From the NCBI RefSeq assembly GCF_010645075.1, contig NZ_JAADZV010000005.1, positions 1-64,000 on the forward strand: a stretch of 64,000 nucleotides of DNA. The letters run 5' to 3'. Under the pieces are notes generated by a model, which did not search any database, had not been told where the DNA came from, and saw only the letters and a list, made by a program, of their open reading frames with translations. Below are positions 37,551 through 46,964 of the stretch, piece by piece. Positions within the stretch are counted from its first letter, which is position 1. Every line of letters starts with the position of its first letter. This DNA is from Flavobacterium limi. Lineage in GTDB: Bacteria > Bacteroidota > Bacteroidia > Flavobacteriales > Flavobacteriaceae. Position numbers and translations under genes: made by a program.

Positions 37551-39641
37551 TTATTTTTGGTATGCTTTTCGTTTCAATATATCTGAAACAGTCTGATAGA
37601 ATGAAATAGTTTCATTTACTAAATCGGTTCTTTCTGGGTTTAATGGCTTTTCTTCGTAATGAATTTGATATTCAGGTGAAATTCCTTTTGTCAGAACCAA
37701 ATTAAGCTGATATTGTCTGACCTGGTGTTTTGGAGATAAAATAGTCAGTATGTTGTCCCTTATCATTCCCAAATCCTGATAAGTAGCAATAAATGCCCTG
37801 GGCTTATAATCTGATTTAAAAACATCCTGCCCGTAAAACTTGCTTTCATAGTCAAAATGCAATAATCCAAAAAGTGTAGGCATTAAATCTATTTGCGACA
37901 TCAGTTTATTGTACTTTTCTGCCTTAATTCCCGGACTGTAAATAAAAGCCGGAATTCGGTATTTTTCTAATGGAAGCTGGGTTTTTCCCGCACTCGAAGC
38001 ACAATGATCAGCAACTATCACAAATACAGTGTTTTGAAACCAGGACTGTTTGCGTGCCATTGCAAAAAATCTTCGCATTGCATAATCTGTATATTTTACA
38101 CCTCCGTTGCGTGATTTTGAATCTCCCGGAATATCAATTTTACCGTTAGGATAAGTAAAAGGCCTGTGATTGCTCACTGTCATGATATGATTAAAGAAAG
38201 GTCTGTTTTCTTTTGCTTCAATATTCATGAGCTTTATTGCTTTATTGTACATATCTTCATCACAAACGCCCCAAACATTCGAAAACGAAATTTCTTCGGG
38301 AGCAAAGTTTGATTTGTCAACGATTTCATATCCGTTACCTGAATAGAAATCTTTCATATTATCAAAAAAAGCATCGCCTCCATACATGAATTTTACAGTA
38401 TATCCTTTTTGTTTAAAAATGTTTCCGGTAGAAAATTTGTTTTTATTGTCTTCGCGTTTTACAATACTTTCTCCTGCAGAAGGAGGCAAACATAAAGTTA
38501 CGGCTTCGAGACCACGAACAGTGCGGTTTCCTGCAGCATACAAATTGGTAAATTGCAAGCTCTTTCGTTCCAGACTGTCTAAAAAAGGGGTGATATTATG
38601 AGTGTTTCCGTATGATTTCAGAAATTCGGCGCTATAACTTTCAATTGTAATCAGGACTACGTTTTTATGGTTCTCACGAGAATCGCTTTTAATATTTTGA
38701 TTTGTGTTTTGTCCTGAAATAGCGGGCAACTGCTGTTTTAGAATTACATATGCCTTTTTATTTGGCAGCGTTTTGTAAAATTTAAAATAATCCAGTTTAT
38801 TATTCTTAAAAGCCAGATAAAATTTATAGATACCATTAGATTGCAGTTCATTAACAAAGACATTTTTTGAATTTTCTGTTTTGGCTAAAGCTGGAATTGC
38901 AGCTAAGGAAACTAAAAACAATACAATATAAATCCCTGAAATCGTAAGTTTCGTTTTAAAATCCGGAATTTCATCAATATAGATACCTGATTTTTTTACA
39001 ATAAAATAAGTAATGATTGTTGTCGCTAAAAACAGCGTGGAGAATATAGGAATAACAGGATAAGACTGCATGATGTTTCCGATAACTTCAGTGGTGTAAA
39101 TCAGATAATTTACAGCAATAAAGTTGTATTTGACCCCAAATTCATTCCAGAAGAAAAATTCACTTATTCCATTTTGCAGAATCAATAGAACATAAAGAAA
39201 AATAACAAACGTAAATAACCAGAATCTGATTTTTCCTTTCAGTTTCGGAATAAACAAAAAGACTGCAAAAAACACCGTTTTGATTCCGATAAAAAGCAGA
39301 ACAATTTCTGGTAATACACCACCGTATTCATCTATAATACTTTTTCCTGAGGCTGCATATAAGAATAATAGAGTTAGAAAACTCAAAATAATATAACCTG
39401 AAGGCTTATTGTATTTAGAATCTGAAATAAAAATTAAATAAAGCCATAAAAAAAAACTCAGAACCACAAACACAAAAAAGTCACTCAACAGACCCAGACT
39501 AAAGATTTTAATGCTGTCTGATAAAGAAAAATTACTTTGTGTTATAGGATGAAACAAAAGCACAATCCGCAATAGAAGACTGATAACAAAATAAAATAGG
39601 CCAAGGTTGTAAAAAGGCGAAAATTTCTTGTAGAAAGTCAT
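37551..39641 (-). CDS. LTA synthase-family sulfatase-fold membrane protein
   Basis: The 696-residue protein has five N-terminal transmembrane helices (to ~residue 260) and a C-terminal extracytoplasmic sulfatase-fold domain. Metal and catalytic motifs are visible: VVLITIESYSAEFLKSYG, the nucleophilic Thr in AAGNRTVRGLEA, and VFVIVADHCASSAGK near the end. In Gram-positives the family polymerises glycerol phosphate. In Gram-negative Bacteroidota it more likely transfers a phospho-alcohol head group to envelope glycans or lipids; that is inference. A TAATTTTG box lies 12 nt upstream. Confidence 0.87.
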   Translation of the reverse strand: MTFYKKFSPFYNLGLFYFVISLLLRIVLLFHPITQSNFSLSDSIKIFSLGLLSDFFVFVVLSFFLWLYLIFISDSKYNKPSGYIILSFLTLLFLYAASGKSIIDEYGGVLPEIVLLFIGIKTVFFAVFLFIPKLKGKIRFWLFTFVIFLYVLLILQNGISEFFFWNEFGVKYNFIAVNYLIYTTEVIGNIMQSYPVIPIFSTLFLATTIITYFIVKKSGIYIDEIPDFKTKLTISGIYIVLFLVSLAAIPALAKTENSKNVFVNELQSNGIYKFYLAFKNNKLDYFKFYKTLPNKKAYVILKQQLPAISGQNTNQNIKSDSRENHKNVVLITIESYSAEFLKSYGNTHNITPFLDSLERKSLQFTNLYAAGNRTVRGLEAVTLCLPPSAGESIVKREDNKNKFSTGNIFKQKGYTVKFMYGGDAFFDNMKDFYSGNGYEIVDKSNFAPEEISFSNVWGVCDEDMYNKAIKLMNIEAKENRPFFNHIMTVSNHRPFTYPNGKIDIPGDSKSRNGGVKYTDYAMRRFFAMARKQSWFQNTVFVIVADHCASSAGKTQLPLEKYRIPAFIYSPGIKAEKYNKLMSQIDLMPTLFGLLHFDYESKFYGQDVFKSDYKPRAFIATYQDLGMIRDNILTILSPKHQVRQYQLNLVLTKGISPEYQIHYEEKPLNPERTDLVNETISFYQTVSDILKRKAYQK

Positions 39642-39653
39642 AGGTTTTTTTTA

Positions 39654-39661
39654 CAAAATTA
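39654..39661 (-). promoter_or_regulatory. -7 box of the LTA-synthase-like gene
   Basis: The minus strand reads TAATTTTG (TAnnTTTG), 12 nt before the ATG. No -33 TTG lies in range. Confidence 0.4.
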
Positions 39662-39789
39662 ATTCCGGTTGATTAATTGGTGATTAAGATAAAACTTAAC
39701 CTTACTTAGTGTGAACTTAATATTTACTTAAGATAATGGCTTTTTTTTTCTATTGTGATGATTTTAAGTTTTCCCGAATACAAAACATT

Positions 39790-39797
39790 TATCTTTG
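39790..39797 (+). promoter_or_regulatory. -7 box of the two-component system
   Basis: TATCTTTG matches TAnnTTTG, 48 nt before the response-regulator ATG. No -33 box is found at the usual spacing. Confidence 0.45.
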
Positions 39798-39845
39798 ACA
39801 AAAAATAAACTTAAATCCGAAAATTAATCTTAATTAAAAGTAGCG

Positions 39846-40508
39846 ATGCATATTTTAATAGTTGAAGATGAGTTAGGAATTGTTCAGTTCCTGCAACAGG
39901 GACTACAGGAAGAAGGCTATCAGATAACAACTGCAAATGATGGTTTAAAAGGTTTTGAATTGACTCAAAACGAACAATTTGATTTGATTTTACTGGACTG
40001 GATGCTGCCCAAAATTAGTGGAATAGATCTGTGCAAAGCCATAAGGATTAAAAATCAGACAACCCCCATTATTTTTTTGACGGCAAAAGACACTGTAAAA
40101 GAAACGATTGAAGGTTTAAAAGCAGGGGCCAATGATTATATCAAAAAGCCATTTAGTTTTGAAGAACTGGCTGAACGCATCAAAGTACATTTCAGATATC
40201 AAAAAGGTTCGGAAACATTGTCGTTAGGGGGAATTAAAATTGATTTGTCGAAATATATCGTTTTAAAAAATAATGAAGAAATCCCACTCACACAAAGAGA
40301 GTTTGAATTGTTGGTTTATTTAATTAAAAATAAAGGAAAAGTATGTACGCGTGACCAGATTTTAAAAGATGTCTGGAATATCAATTTTGAATATGATACA
40401 GGTGTAATTGACGTTTTTATTAACGCTATCAGAAAAAAACTGAATTTAAAAATTGAGGAAGATTATATAAAAACAATACGCGGTGTTGGTTACATCGCCA
40501 ATGATTAA
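39846..40508 (+). CDS. OmpR-family response regulator
   Basis: The 220-residue DNA-binding regulator has an N-terminal receiver (acidic ED near residue 10, phospho-acceptor Asp in DLILLDWMLPK, Lys in NDYIKKPFS) and a C-terminal winged helix (EIPLTQREFELLVYLIKN ... VIDVFINAIRKKL ... IRGVGYIA). It is followed after 3 nt by its histidine kinase, so the two form one system. The divergent LTA-synthase-like gene is a plausible target by position only. Confidence 0.95.
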   Translation: MHILIVEDELGIVQFLQQGLQEEGYQITTANDGLKGFELTQNEQFDLILLDWMLPKISGIDLCKAIRIKNQTTPIIFLTAKDTVKETIEGLKAGANDYIKKPFSFEELAERIKVHFRYQKGSETLSLGGIKIDLSKYIVLKNNEEIPLTQREFELLVYLIKNKGKVCTRDQILKDVWNINFEYDTGVIDVFINAIRKKLNLKIEEDYIKTIRGVGYIAND

Positions 40509-40511
40509 GTA

Positions 40512-41915
40512 ATGATACAGCTCTCTTTTAAAAACAGAATTGCCTTAAATTATATCCTTATAACTGCTTTGTTAATTCTGGTGGTTTTCTCCGCTATTTA
40601 TTCAACAGTAAAATTTACTGTTTATAAACATCTTGATGAAAACTTAATGATCGAGATTGAGGATCACTTAAAGGAAATCAGAATTGAGAACAATGTGGTA
40701 ATTTTAATGGATGCTGAAGAATGGGAAGAACGAGAACATAATTCGGTAGACGTAAATCCGGTTTTCGTCCAGTTTTTAAATGTGAACAAAAAAATAATCG
40801 AGAAATCACCTAATTTAAAAAATGAAATACTGATATTCCATGAGGACGCTGGGTTTTATAAGACATTTGACACCAAGTTATTAAACAGTACAGTCAGACA
40901 AATTCAGGTTCCACTTCATATAAAATCAAAAAAAATCGGTTATTTGATAATTGCAATGCCCCTGACCGATTCAGCTAAAGTTTTACATAATCTTTTTGAG
41001 ACGCTGTTAATTGCATTTCCTGTAATTTTAGTGATATTGTTTTTAATTGCACGTTTTTTCGCTGGACGAAGCATTAAACCAATCAATGCAATTACAAGTA
41101 TTTCCGGGATGATTACAAAGGACAATCTAAAAACCAGGATTCCTTTGCCTAAACAGCGTGATGAATTATATACACTTTCAGAAACCATAAATAATTTGTT
41201 AAACCGTATTGAGGATGCGGTGGAGCGCGAAAAACAATTCACATCAGATGCTTCCCATGAACTCAGAACACCTTTGACCGTGATTAAAGGAACGCTGGAA
41301 GTATTGGTTAGAAAGCCCAGGGACAATAAAGAATATCAAGAAAAAATAAATTATTGTATCAATGAAGTCGATCATTTGAATACACTAGTTGATCAGCTTC
41401 TTATGCTGGCAAGGTTTGAGAATCAAAAACAAAATATTTTGCATGAGTCAATTTATCTCAACGCTGTAATTTTGGATGTTATAACTTTAAATTCTGGCAA
41501 AATAAACAGCAAGAAAATCAATGTAAAATTTGATGCTCAAAAAGATTATTACATCAATTCAGATAATTATCTTGTTGCAACTATTTTAAGGAATATCATT
41601 TCAAACGCTGTCAAATATACAAATGAAGGCGGGGAAGTATCTGTTTCTGTTTATAAAAATGATAATAAAATAATTTGTAAAATCTCAGACAACGGAATCG
41701 GGATTGAACAAAGAGATTTAGAAGCCATTTTCAGTCCCTTTTTCAGGTCAAATTCATCAGTACATCCGGAAATTAAGGGAACAGGGCTGGGATTGTCTAT
41801 CGTAAAACGTTTTACAGAACTGCTCGATATTAAATTTCAGATAGAAAGCAGAATTAATGAAGGCACAACAGTAGTTTTAGAATTTAACGAAGAAGCAAAC
41901 AGTTTTCTTTTGTAA
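40512..41915 (+). CDS. sensor histidine kinase
   Basis: This 467-residue inner-membrane kinase has two transmembrane helices (near residues 12-32 and 160-180) flanking a ~130-residue periplasmic sensor. Then come HAMP, the phosphorylated His in SDASHELRTPLTVIKG, and the ATPase domain with N box NIISNAVKYTNEGG, G1 ISDNGIGI and G2 GTGLGLSIV. It autophosphorylates and signals to the adjacent OmpR-type regulator. The signal is unknown; the sensor domain has no recognised motif. Confidence 0.95.
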   Translation: MIQLSFKNRIALNYILITALLILVVFSAIYSTVKFTVYKHLDENLMIEIEDHLKEIRIENNVVILMDAEEWEEREHNSVDVNPVFVQFLNVNKKIIEKSPNLKNEILIFHEDAGFYKTFDTKLLNSTVRQIQVPLHIKSKKIGYLIIAMPLTDSAKVLHNLFETLLIAFPVILVILFLIARFFAGRSIKPINAITSISGMITKDNLKTRIPLPKQRDELYTLSETINNLLNRIEDAVEREKQFTSDASHELRTPLTVIKGTLEVLVRKPRDNKEYQEKINYCINEVDHLNTLVDQLLMLARFENQKQNILHESIYLNAVILDVITLNSGKINSKKINVKFDAQKDYYINSDNYLVATILRNIISNAVKYTNEGGEVSVSVYKNDNKIICKISDNGIGIEQRDLEAIFSPFFRSNSSVHPEIKGTGLGLSIVKRFTELLDIKFQIESRINEGTTVVLEFNEEANSFLL

Positions 41916-41978
41916 ATGGTGAGATAAGAGGTGTAATCTTTTTTTTAACAATAAACTGTTGTTAAGTTAAAATAAAAA

Positions 41979-42010
41979 TTGCTTTTTTATGAAATTAACC
42001 TGTATATTTG
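41979..42010 (+). promoter_or_regulatory. his operon promoter
   Basis: TTG (41979-41981), 21-nt spacer, TATATTTG (42003-42010). Both boxes and spacing fit the Flavobacterium housekeeping consensus. It lies 33 nt before the leader-peptide ATG. Confidence 0.85.
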
Positions 42011-42043
42011 CAACCGAATCAAAGAATAAAATAACAACCAACA

Positions 42044-42103
42044 ATGTTTATAAACCAATTGCATCATCATCATTTTCATAATTGCTCTCAGGCGATGTGT
42101 TAA
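42044..42103 (+). CDS. hisL: his operon leader peptide
   Basis: This 19-codon ORF reads MFINQLHHHHFHNCSQAMC, with four consecutive His codons and a fifth after one Phe. It lies between a consensus promoter and a strong terminator upstream of hisG. The layout is that of ribosome-mediated transcription attenuation: slow His-tRNA supply stalls the ribosome on the CAT run and alters folding of the downstream RNA. Peptide function is regulatory, not structural. I infer the mechanism from the arrangement known in enterobacterial his operons. Confidence 0.88.
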   Translation: MFINQLHHHHFHNCSQAMC

Positions 42104-42129
42104 TGTATGGATGTAAATCATCATATTTT

Positions 42130-42163
42130 AAAACCCGTTTGAGTACATCAAACGGGTTTTTTA
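42130..42163 (+). terminator. his attenuator terminator
   Basis: A perfect 13-bp stem AAAACCCGTTTGA (42130-42142) / TCAAACGGGTTTT (42148-42160), loop GTACA, is followed by a T-run. It lies 26 nt after the leader stop and 48 nt before hisG. A competing GATGTA (42110-42115) / TACATC (42144-42149) pairing would invade the loop and part of the right arm, a candidate antiterminator. Confidence 0.88.
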
Positions 42164-42210
42164 TTCCCTATTCTTTGTACTCAAACTATTAATCAAACAA
42201 AAAAAGAAAA

Positions 42211-43068
42211 ATGAGTACTTTAAAAATTGCAATTCAGAAATCAGGTCGTTTAAACGAAGACAGCATCCAAATCCTAAAAGACTGTGGTATTTCAATCAAC
42301 AACGGCATCGATCAGTTAAAAGCCGAAGCTTCGAATTTTCCTCTTGAAGTTTTATATTTAAGAAATTCAGATATTCCACAATATTTAATTGACGGAGTAG
42401 TAGATTTGGCAATTGTTGGTGACAATCTTTTGGTTGAAAAGGGAAAAGGAATCGAAGTGGTTCAGAAGTTGGGATTTTCAAAATGTAAAGTTTCTGTTGC
42501 GGTTCCTAAAACTTTTGAATACAATTCGGTTCAGGATCTGGCGGGTTTAAGAATTGCAACTTCGTATCCAAATACGGTGAATGAATATTTTGGTTCATTT
42601 GGATTAACGGTTGATATTCATCAGATTTCAGGATCGGTAGAAATTGCACCTAATATTGGTCTTGCCGATGCGATTGTTGATATTGTTTCAAGCGGAAGTA
42701 CTTTGTTTAAAAACAATCTGAAAGAAGTTGAGGTAATTCTGAAAAGTGAAGCCGTTTTAGCGGTTTCTCCAAAAGTTTCTCCGGAAATTCAAAAACACAT
42801 TGATACCTTAAAGTTCAGAATCCAGTCCGTATTAAGAGCCCGTAATTCAAAATACATTTTAATGAACGTTCCAAACGATAAGATTGATGAAATTGGCAGA
42901 ATTTTACCCGTTTTAAGAAGCCTTACCGTTCTTCCATTGGCAGAAGAAGGATGGAGCAGCGTTCACTCAGTAATTGATAAAGATACTTTTTGGGATGTAA
43001 TCGATCAGTTGAAAGAAGCCGGAGCTGAAGGAATTTTAGTTTGCCCAATCGAAAAAATGGTACTTTAA
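42211..43068 (+). CDS. hisG: ATP phosphoribosyltransferase (long form)
   Basis: It condenses ATP with PRPP in the first and committed step of histidine synthesis. The 285-residue length and C-terminal ACT-like regulatory domain (residues ~215-285, PVLRSLTVLPLAEEGW) mark the long, self-sufficient form that needs no HisZ and is feedback-inhibited by His. Motifs LAIVGDNLL and VDIVSSGSTLFKNNL (PRPP loop) are visible. It is the first structural gene after the attenuator. Confidence 0.97.
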   Translation: MSTLKIAIQKSGRLNEDSIQILKDCGISINNGIDQLKAEASNFPLEVLYLRNSDIPQYLIDGVVDLAIVGDNLLVEKGKGIEVVQKLGFSKCKVSVAVPKTFEYNSVQDLAGLRIATSYPNTVNEYFGSFGLTVDIHQISGSVEIAPNIGLADAIVDIVSSGSTLFKNNLKEVEVILKSEAVLAVSPKVSPEIQKHIDTLKFRIQSVLRARNSKYILMNVPNDKIDEIGRILPVLRSLTVLPLAEEGWSSVHSVIDKDTFWDVIDQLKEAGAEGILVCPIEKMVL

Positions 43069-43115
43069 AAAGAATTTACAAATTTTTAAATTGTTTCGCT
43101 GTTCGCTATCGCTCG

Positions 43116-43187
43116 AGTCCAAATTCCAAACTTTGTGGACTTTGCAATCATACAGAATTGGGATTTTGAATTTAAAATTTGGAATTT
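43116..43187 (+). repeat. inverted repeat in the hisG-hisD spacer
   Basis: AAATTCCAAA (43121-43130) and TTTGGAATTT (43178-43187) are perfect complements; AGTCC/GGACT (43116-43120, 43137-43141) forms a smaller pair. The same 10-nt word pair occurs at 54551-54588 in an unrelated spacer. Confidence 0.6.
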
Positions 43188-43202
43188 AATATTGAAAATA
43201 TT

Positions 43203-44486
43203 ATGAATAAAATAAATAATCCAAAACCGGATACATGGTCCCAAATATTAAAAAGACCTACGAAAACAATCGATGATATTGAAGTTACGGTTAAAGAAAT
43301 ATTTAAAGAAGTACAGAAAAAAGGAGATGAAGCGGTTGCTAAATACACTTCTGTCTTCGACGGAATTGCTTTAGACAATTACGAAGTAACCCCGGCAGAA
43401 ATTCAAGAAGCAATTACTTTAGTTTCAACAGAATTGAAAGAAGCAATCCAACTGGCAAAAAACAATATTTATAAATTCCATTATGCACAAAAAGCAGAAA
43501 GAATTTCGATTGAAACGATTGAAGGTGTTAACTGCTGGCAGGAAAAAAGACCAATCCAAAAAATTGGTTTATATATCCCGGGTGGAACTGCTCCTTTGTT
43601 TTCAACGGTTTTAATGCTGGCTGTTCCTGCTGAAATTGCAGGTGCTAAAGAAGTTGTTTTATGTTCGCCTCCTGATAAAACCGGAAAAATTAATCCTGCG
43701 ATTTTATATGCTGCGAATTTATGCGGTGTAACTAAAATATTAAAAGTTGGCGGAATCCAGGCTATTGCCGGAATGACGTTTGGAACAAAGTCAATTCCGA
43801 AAGTGTATAAAATTTTCGGTCCCGGAAATCAGTTCGTAACGGTGGCCAAACAATTGGCAACTCAATTTGGTGTTGCAATCGATATGCCTGCAGGCCCATC
43901 AGAATTATTAGTGGTAGCTGATGATACAGCTGTTCCTGCCTTTGTAGCTTCAGATTTATTATCACAGGCAGAACATGGAGCTGACAGTCAGGTAATTTTA
44001 GTTTCGACTTCGAAAAAACTTATTGCTGCAGTTGAAAAAGAAATTGAGATTCAACTGGAAGAACTTCCAAGAAAAGAAATTGCTAAAAAAGCAATCGCCA
44101 ATTCTAAATTGATTTTCGTTGAAAATGACAAAATTGCTTTGGAGCTTATCAATGAATACGGTCCGGAGCACTTTATTATCTGTTCTGAGTACGATGATTT
44201 TTACTGTAATGGTGTTGTAAATGCAGGTTCTGTTTTCATTGGAAATTATACTCCGGAAAGTGCCGGTGATTATGCTTCGGGAACCAATCATACGCTGCCT
44301 ACAAACGGTTATGCCAAAAATTACAGTGGTGTGAATCTGGACAGTTTCATGAAATCAATGACATTTCAGAAAATTTCAGAAAAAGGAATCCGGAATATCG
44401 GACCGGCTATTGAACGCATGGCTGAAGCAGAAGGTTTACAGGCGCATAAGAATGCTGTGACCTTGAGATTAAAGAATTTAGAGTAA
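43203..44486 (+). CDS. hisD: histidinol dehydrogenase
   Basis: It carries out the last two oxidations, histidinol to histidine, with NAD and zinc. About 427 residues from ATG 43203. An in-frame ATG at 43179 falls inside the spacer repeat and is less likely. The signature region LLSQAEHGADSQVILVS holds zinc and catalytic residues, and the C-terminal GNYTPESAGDYASGTNHTLPT is complete. It is the second structural gene of the his operon. Confidence 0.96.
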   Translation: MNKINNPKPDTWSQILKRPTKTIDDIEVTVKEIFKEVQKKGDEAVAKYTSVFDGIALDNYEVTPAEIQEAITLVSTELKEAIQLAKNNIYKFHYAQKAERISIETIEGVNCWQEKRPIQKIGLYIPGGTAPLFSTVLMLAVPAEIAGAKEVVLCSPPDKTGKINPAILYAANLCGVTKILKVGGIQAIAGMTFGTKSIPKVYKIFGPGNQFVTVAKQLATQFGVAIDMPAGPSELLVVADDTAVPAFVASDLLSQAEHGADSQVILVSTSKKLIAAVEKEIEIQLEELPRKEIAKKAIANSKLIFVENDKIALELINEYGPEHFIICSEYDDFYCNGVVNAGSVFIGNYTPESAGDYASGTNHTLPTNGYAKNYSGVNLDSFMKSMTFQKISEKGIRNIGPAIERMAEAEGLQAHKNAVTLRLKNLE

Positions 44487-44563
44487 AAAGAGAAAAGAAG
44501 CAAGAAAAAAGAAAATGAGCAAGATGAAAGTCTTTCTTCTACATTTCTAAAAAAAATAAAACA

Positions 44564-45613
44564 ATGAGTACCTTCGATATAAATACAATCACACGTGAAA
44601 ACGTAAAATCTTTAAAACCCTATTCGTCCGCACGCGATGAATTTGAAGATTTTGATACAGCTGAAATGATTTTTCTGGACGCGAATGAAAATCCGTTTCA
44701 AAATGGAGTAAACCGTTATCCGGATCCACAACAAAATTCGGTTAAGGCAATTTTAGCTAAGAATAAGAATGTAAAACAAAGCCAGATTCTACTAGGAAAC
44801 GGGAGTGATGAGGTTTTGGACTTGCTTTTCAGGGCTTTTTGCGAACCGAAAATTGATAATATTATTTCGTTGCCGCCAACATACGGAATGTACAGCGTTC
44901 TGGCGAATATCAATGCCGTAGAAAACAGGGAAGTTTTGCTTTCGACAGATTTTCAGCCTCAGGTTGAGAAAATTTTAGAAGCAGTAGATGACAATACAAA
45001 AATCATCTTTTTATGTTCGCCAAACAATCCAACCGGAAACTCATTTTCAGATGAAAGTGTAGTGAAATTGCTTCAGAACTTTAAAGGTTTAGTGGTAATT
45101 GATGAAGCTTACATAGATTTTTCGGATAAAGAAAGCTGGCTGATTGAAATTGATGAATATCCAAATCTGGTCATCACACAGACACTTTCAAAAGCGTACG
45201 GTCTGGCGGGAATTCGTTTGGGCGTTTGTTATGGTTCAGAAGCTGTTATTTCAATTTTAAATAAAATCAAGCCTCCGTATAATGTAAACGAACTGACGCA
45301 GCAAAGAGCAATTGAACGTTTGAAGGATGGTGAAAAAATAAAACAGGAAATAGCTTCTATCATTGAACAACGGTCAGCATTGCTTAAAGTTTTGGCAGAT
45401 GTCTCTTTTGTTGAAAAAGTATATCCAACAGAAGCTAATTTTGTGTTGGTAAAAGTGGATGATGCGAATAAACGATACGATCAGTTAATTGAAAAAGGAA
45501 TTGTGATCAGGAACAGAACTACGCAGCCTTTGTGCGAAAACTGCCTTCGTTTTACCATTGGTATTCCTGAAGAAAATGCTGTTTTGATTAAGGAATTGAA
45601 GTCGTTGAAATAG
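44564..45613 (+). CDS. hisC: histidinol-phosphate aminotransferase
   Basis: This PLP-dependent enzyme converts imidazole-acetol phosphate to histidinol phosphate using glutamate. The 349 residues show LDANENPF at the N terminus, CSPNNPTGN for the cofactor pocket, VIDEAYIDF and the Schiff-base Lys in TLSKAYGLAGIRLG. Normal length. It sits between hisD and the structured RNA that precedes hisB. Confidence 0.96.
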   Translation: MSTFDINTITRENVKSLKPYSSARDEFEDFDTAEMIFLDANENPFQNGVNRYPDPQQNSVKAILAKNKNVKQSQILLGNGSDEVLDLLFRAFCEPKIDNIISLPPTYGMYSVLANINAVENREVLLSTDFQPQVEKILEAVDDNTKIIFLCSPNNPTGNSFSDESVVKLLQNFKGLVVIDEAYIDFSDKESWLIEIDEYPNLVITQTLSKAYGLAGIRLGVCYGSEAVISILNKIKPPYNVNELTQQRAIERLKDGEKIKQEIASIIEQRSALLKVLADVSFVEKVYPTEANFVLVKVDDANKRYDQLIEKGIVIRNRTTQPLCENCLRFTIGIPEENAVLIKELKSLK

Positions 45614-45647
45614 ATTTTTGAAATTATAAATATCTCGAAACCGTTTT

Positions 45648-45733
45648 GCGTGAGGGATAGAGGCGGCATCCTTTTGTGAAGAGAAAACGGAACAAAAGAT
45701 ATAGCCGAAAGCCCGACCCGGAGGGACACGCCC
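45648..45733 (+). ncRNA. structured RNA element, copy C (Flavo-1-like), hisC-hisB spacer
   Basis: GCGTG (45648-45652) pairs with CACGC (45727-45731) to close the element. Inside are GAGGGATAGAGGCGGCATCC, TTTTGTG...AACAAAAGATATAGCCGAAAGCC and CCCGGAGGG. It shares the GATAGAxGCGG...ATCCTTTT and GATATAGC cores with copies A and B but has a different 3' part (ACCCGGAGGGACACGCCC). This version fits my memory of Flavo-1 best. It ends 13 nt before hisB. Confidence 0.7.
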
Positions 45734-45746
45734 AAAATAATATAAT

Positions 45747-46883
45747 ATGAAAAAAGTACTTTTTATCGATCGTGACGGAACGATTGTTTTAGAACCTGAA
45801 GGATATCAATTGGATAGCTTGGATAAATTAGAGTTTTATCCGAAAGCGTTTCAATATCTGGCTAAAATCGCCAATGAACTGGATTACGAACTGGCAATGG
45901 TAACCAATCAGGACGGGTTGGGAACTGATAGTTTTCCGGAAGATACGTTTTGGCCAACACAGAATTTTATTTTAAGAGCCTTTGAAAACGAAGGTGTTTT
46001 GTTTGATGATATTTTTGTAGACCGCTCATTTCCTCAGGATAATGCACCAACACGCAAACCCAGAACCGGAATGTTGACGAAATATATAGACAATCCAAAC
46101 TATGATCTGGCTAATTCTTTTGTTTTGGGAGATCGTTTAACTGATGTTGAACTGGCTAAAAACCTGGGAGCAAAAGCCATTTTCATGAACCTGACTGAGG
46201 GGGCGGGAAGTACTGAAATTGCATCGAAACGTGAAGAGTTAGATGAAACGATTATTTTGCAGACAACCGACTGGAAAACGATTTATGAGTTTTTGAAATT
46301 AGAGTCTCGTTCTGCTTCGATTACCCGTAAAACACATGAAACGGATATTTACATTAATCTGAATCTTGACGGAACAGGAAAAAGTAAAATCGATACCGGA
46401 ATTGCTTTCTTTGATCATATGTTAGATCAAATCTCCCGTCATGGCCAAATGGATTTGGAAATTCTTGTTAAAGGAGATTTAGAGGTTGATGAACATCATA
46501 CAATCGAAGATACAGCAATTGCGCTTGGAGAGGTTTTTGCAAAAGCGTTAGGAAATAAATTAGGAATTGAACGTTACGGTTTCTGTTTGCCAATGGATGA
46601 TTGTTTAGCGCAGGTTGCCATTGATTTTGGAGGAAGAAACTGGCTGATTTGGGAAACCGAGTTTAAACGTGAAATGGTAGGCAAAATGCCAACTGAGATG
46701 TTTTTCCACTTCTTTAAATCGTTCTCTGACGGCGCAAAAGCTAATATCAACATCAAAGCGGAAGGCGATAACGAACACCATAAAATTGAAGCTATTTTTA
46801 AAGCTTTCGCAAAAGCCATAAAAGTAGCGGTAAAAAGAGATACAGAGAAAATGATTTTGCCTTCAACGAAAGGGATGCTGTAA
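45747..46883 (+). CDS. hisB: bifunctional histidinol-phosphatase / imidazoleglycerol-phosphate dehydratase
   Basis: The first ~165 residues are a HAD phosphatase (nucleophile in [26 protein letters not shown]) acting on histidinol phosphate. The last ~195 are the metal-dependent dehydratase ([45 protein letters not shown]). The 378-residue fusion is the E. coli-like arrangement. It follows the structured RNA in the hisC-hisB spacer. Confidence 0.96.
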   Translation: MKKVLFIDRDGTIVLEPEGYQLDSLDKLEFYPKAFQYLAKIANELDYELAMVTNQDGLGTDSFPEDTFWPTQNFILRAFENEGVLFDDIFVDRSFPQDNAPTRKPRTGMLTKYIDNPNYDLANSFVLGDRLTDVELAKNLGAKAIFMNLTEGAGSTEIASKREELDETIILQTTDWKTIYEFLKLESRSASITRKTHETDIYINLNLDGTGKSKIDTGIAFFDHMLDQISRHGQMDLEILVKGDLEVDEHHTIEDTAIALGEVFAKALGNKLGIERYGFCLPMDDCLAQVAIDFGGRNWLIWETEFKREMVGKMPTEMFFHFFKSFSDGAKANINIKAEGDNEHHKIEAIFKAFAKAIKVAVKRDTEKMILPSTKGML

Positions 46884-46891
46884 AAAAAATT

Positions 46892-46957
46892 GTTTCAGGT
46901 TTAAAGTTTCAGGTTCTGTTGAATAACGTGTAACTTTAAACCTGAAACCTGAAACAA
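46892..46957 (+). repeat. inverted-repeat spacer element, first copy
   Basis: GTTTCAGGTTTAAAGTT (46892-46908) is a perfect 17-bp inverted match to 46932-46948. AACCTGA is then tandemly repeated twice (46939-46952). The stretch 46900-46919 is 19/20 identical to 47339-47358 on the other side of the NTF2-like gene. Confidence 0.7.
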
Positions 46958-46964
46958 AAAAGAA

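Noticed and set aside
37551..39641. Lipoteichoic acid synthesis
   Set aside because: The fold is LTA-synthase-like, but a Gram-negative Bacteroidota cell has no lipoteichoic acid; the function must be another envelope transfer or hydrolysis.
40940..41326. A 128-codon antisense frame over the histidine kinase
   Set aside because: The kinase frame contains all canonical boxes; the antisense peptide has no recognisable domain or start signal.
42062..42079. CAT trinucleotide repeat
   Set aside because: It is not a microsatellite in its own right: it encodes the His run of the his leader peptide, which explains it fully.
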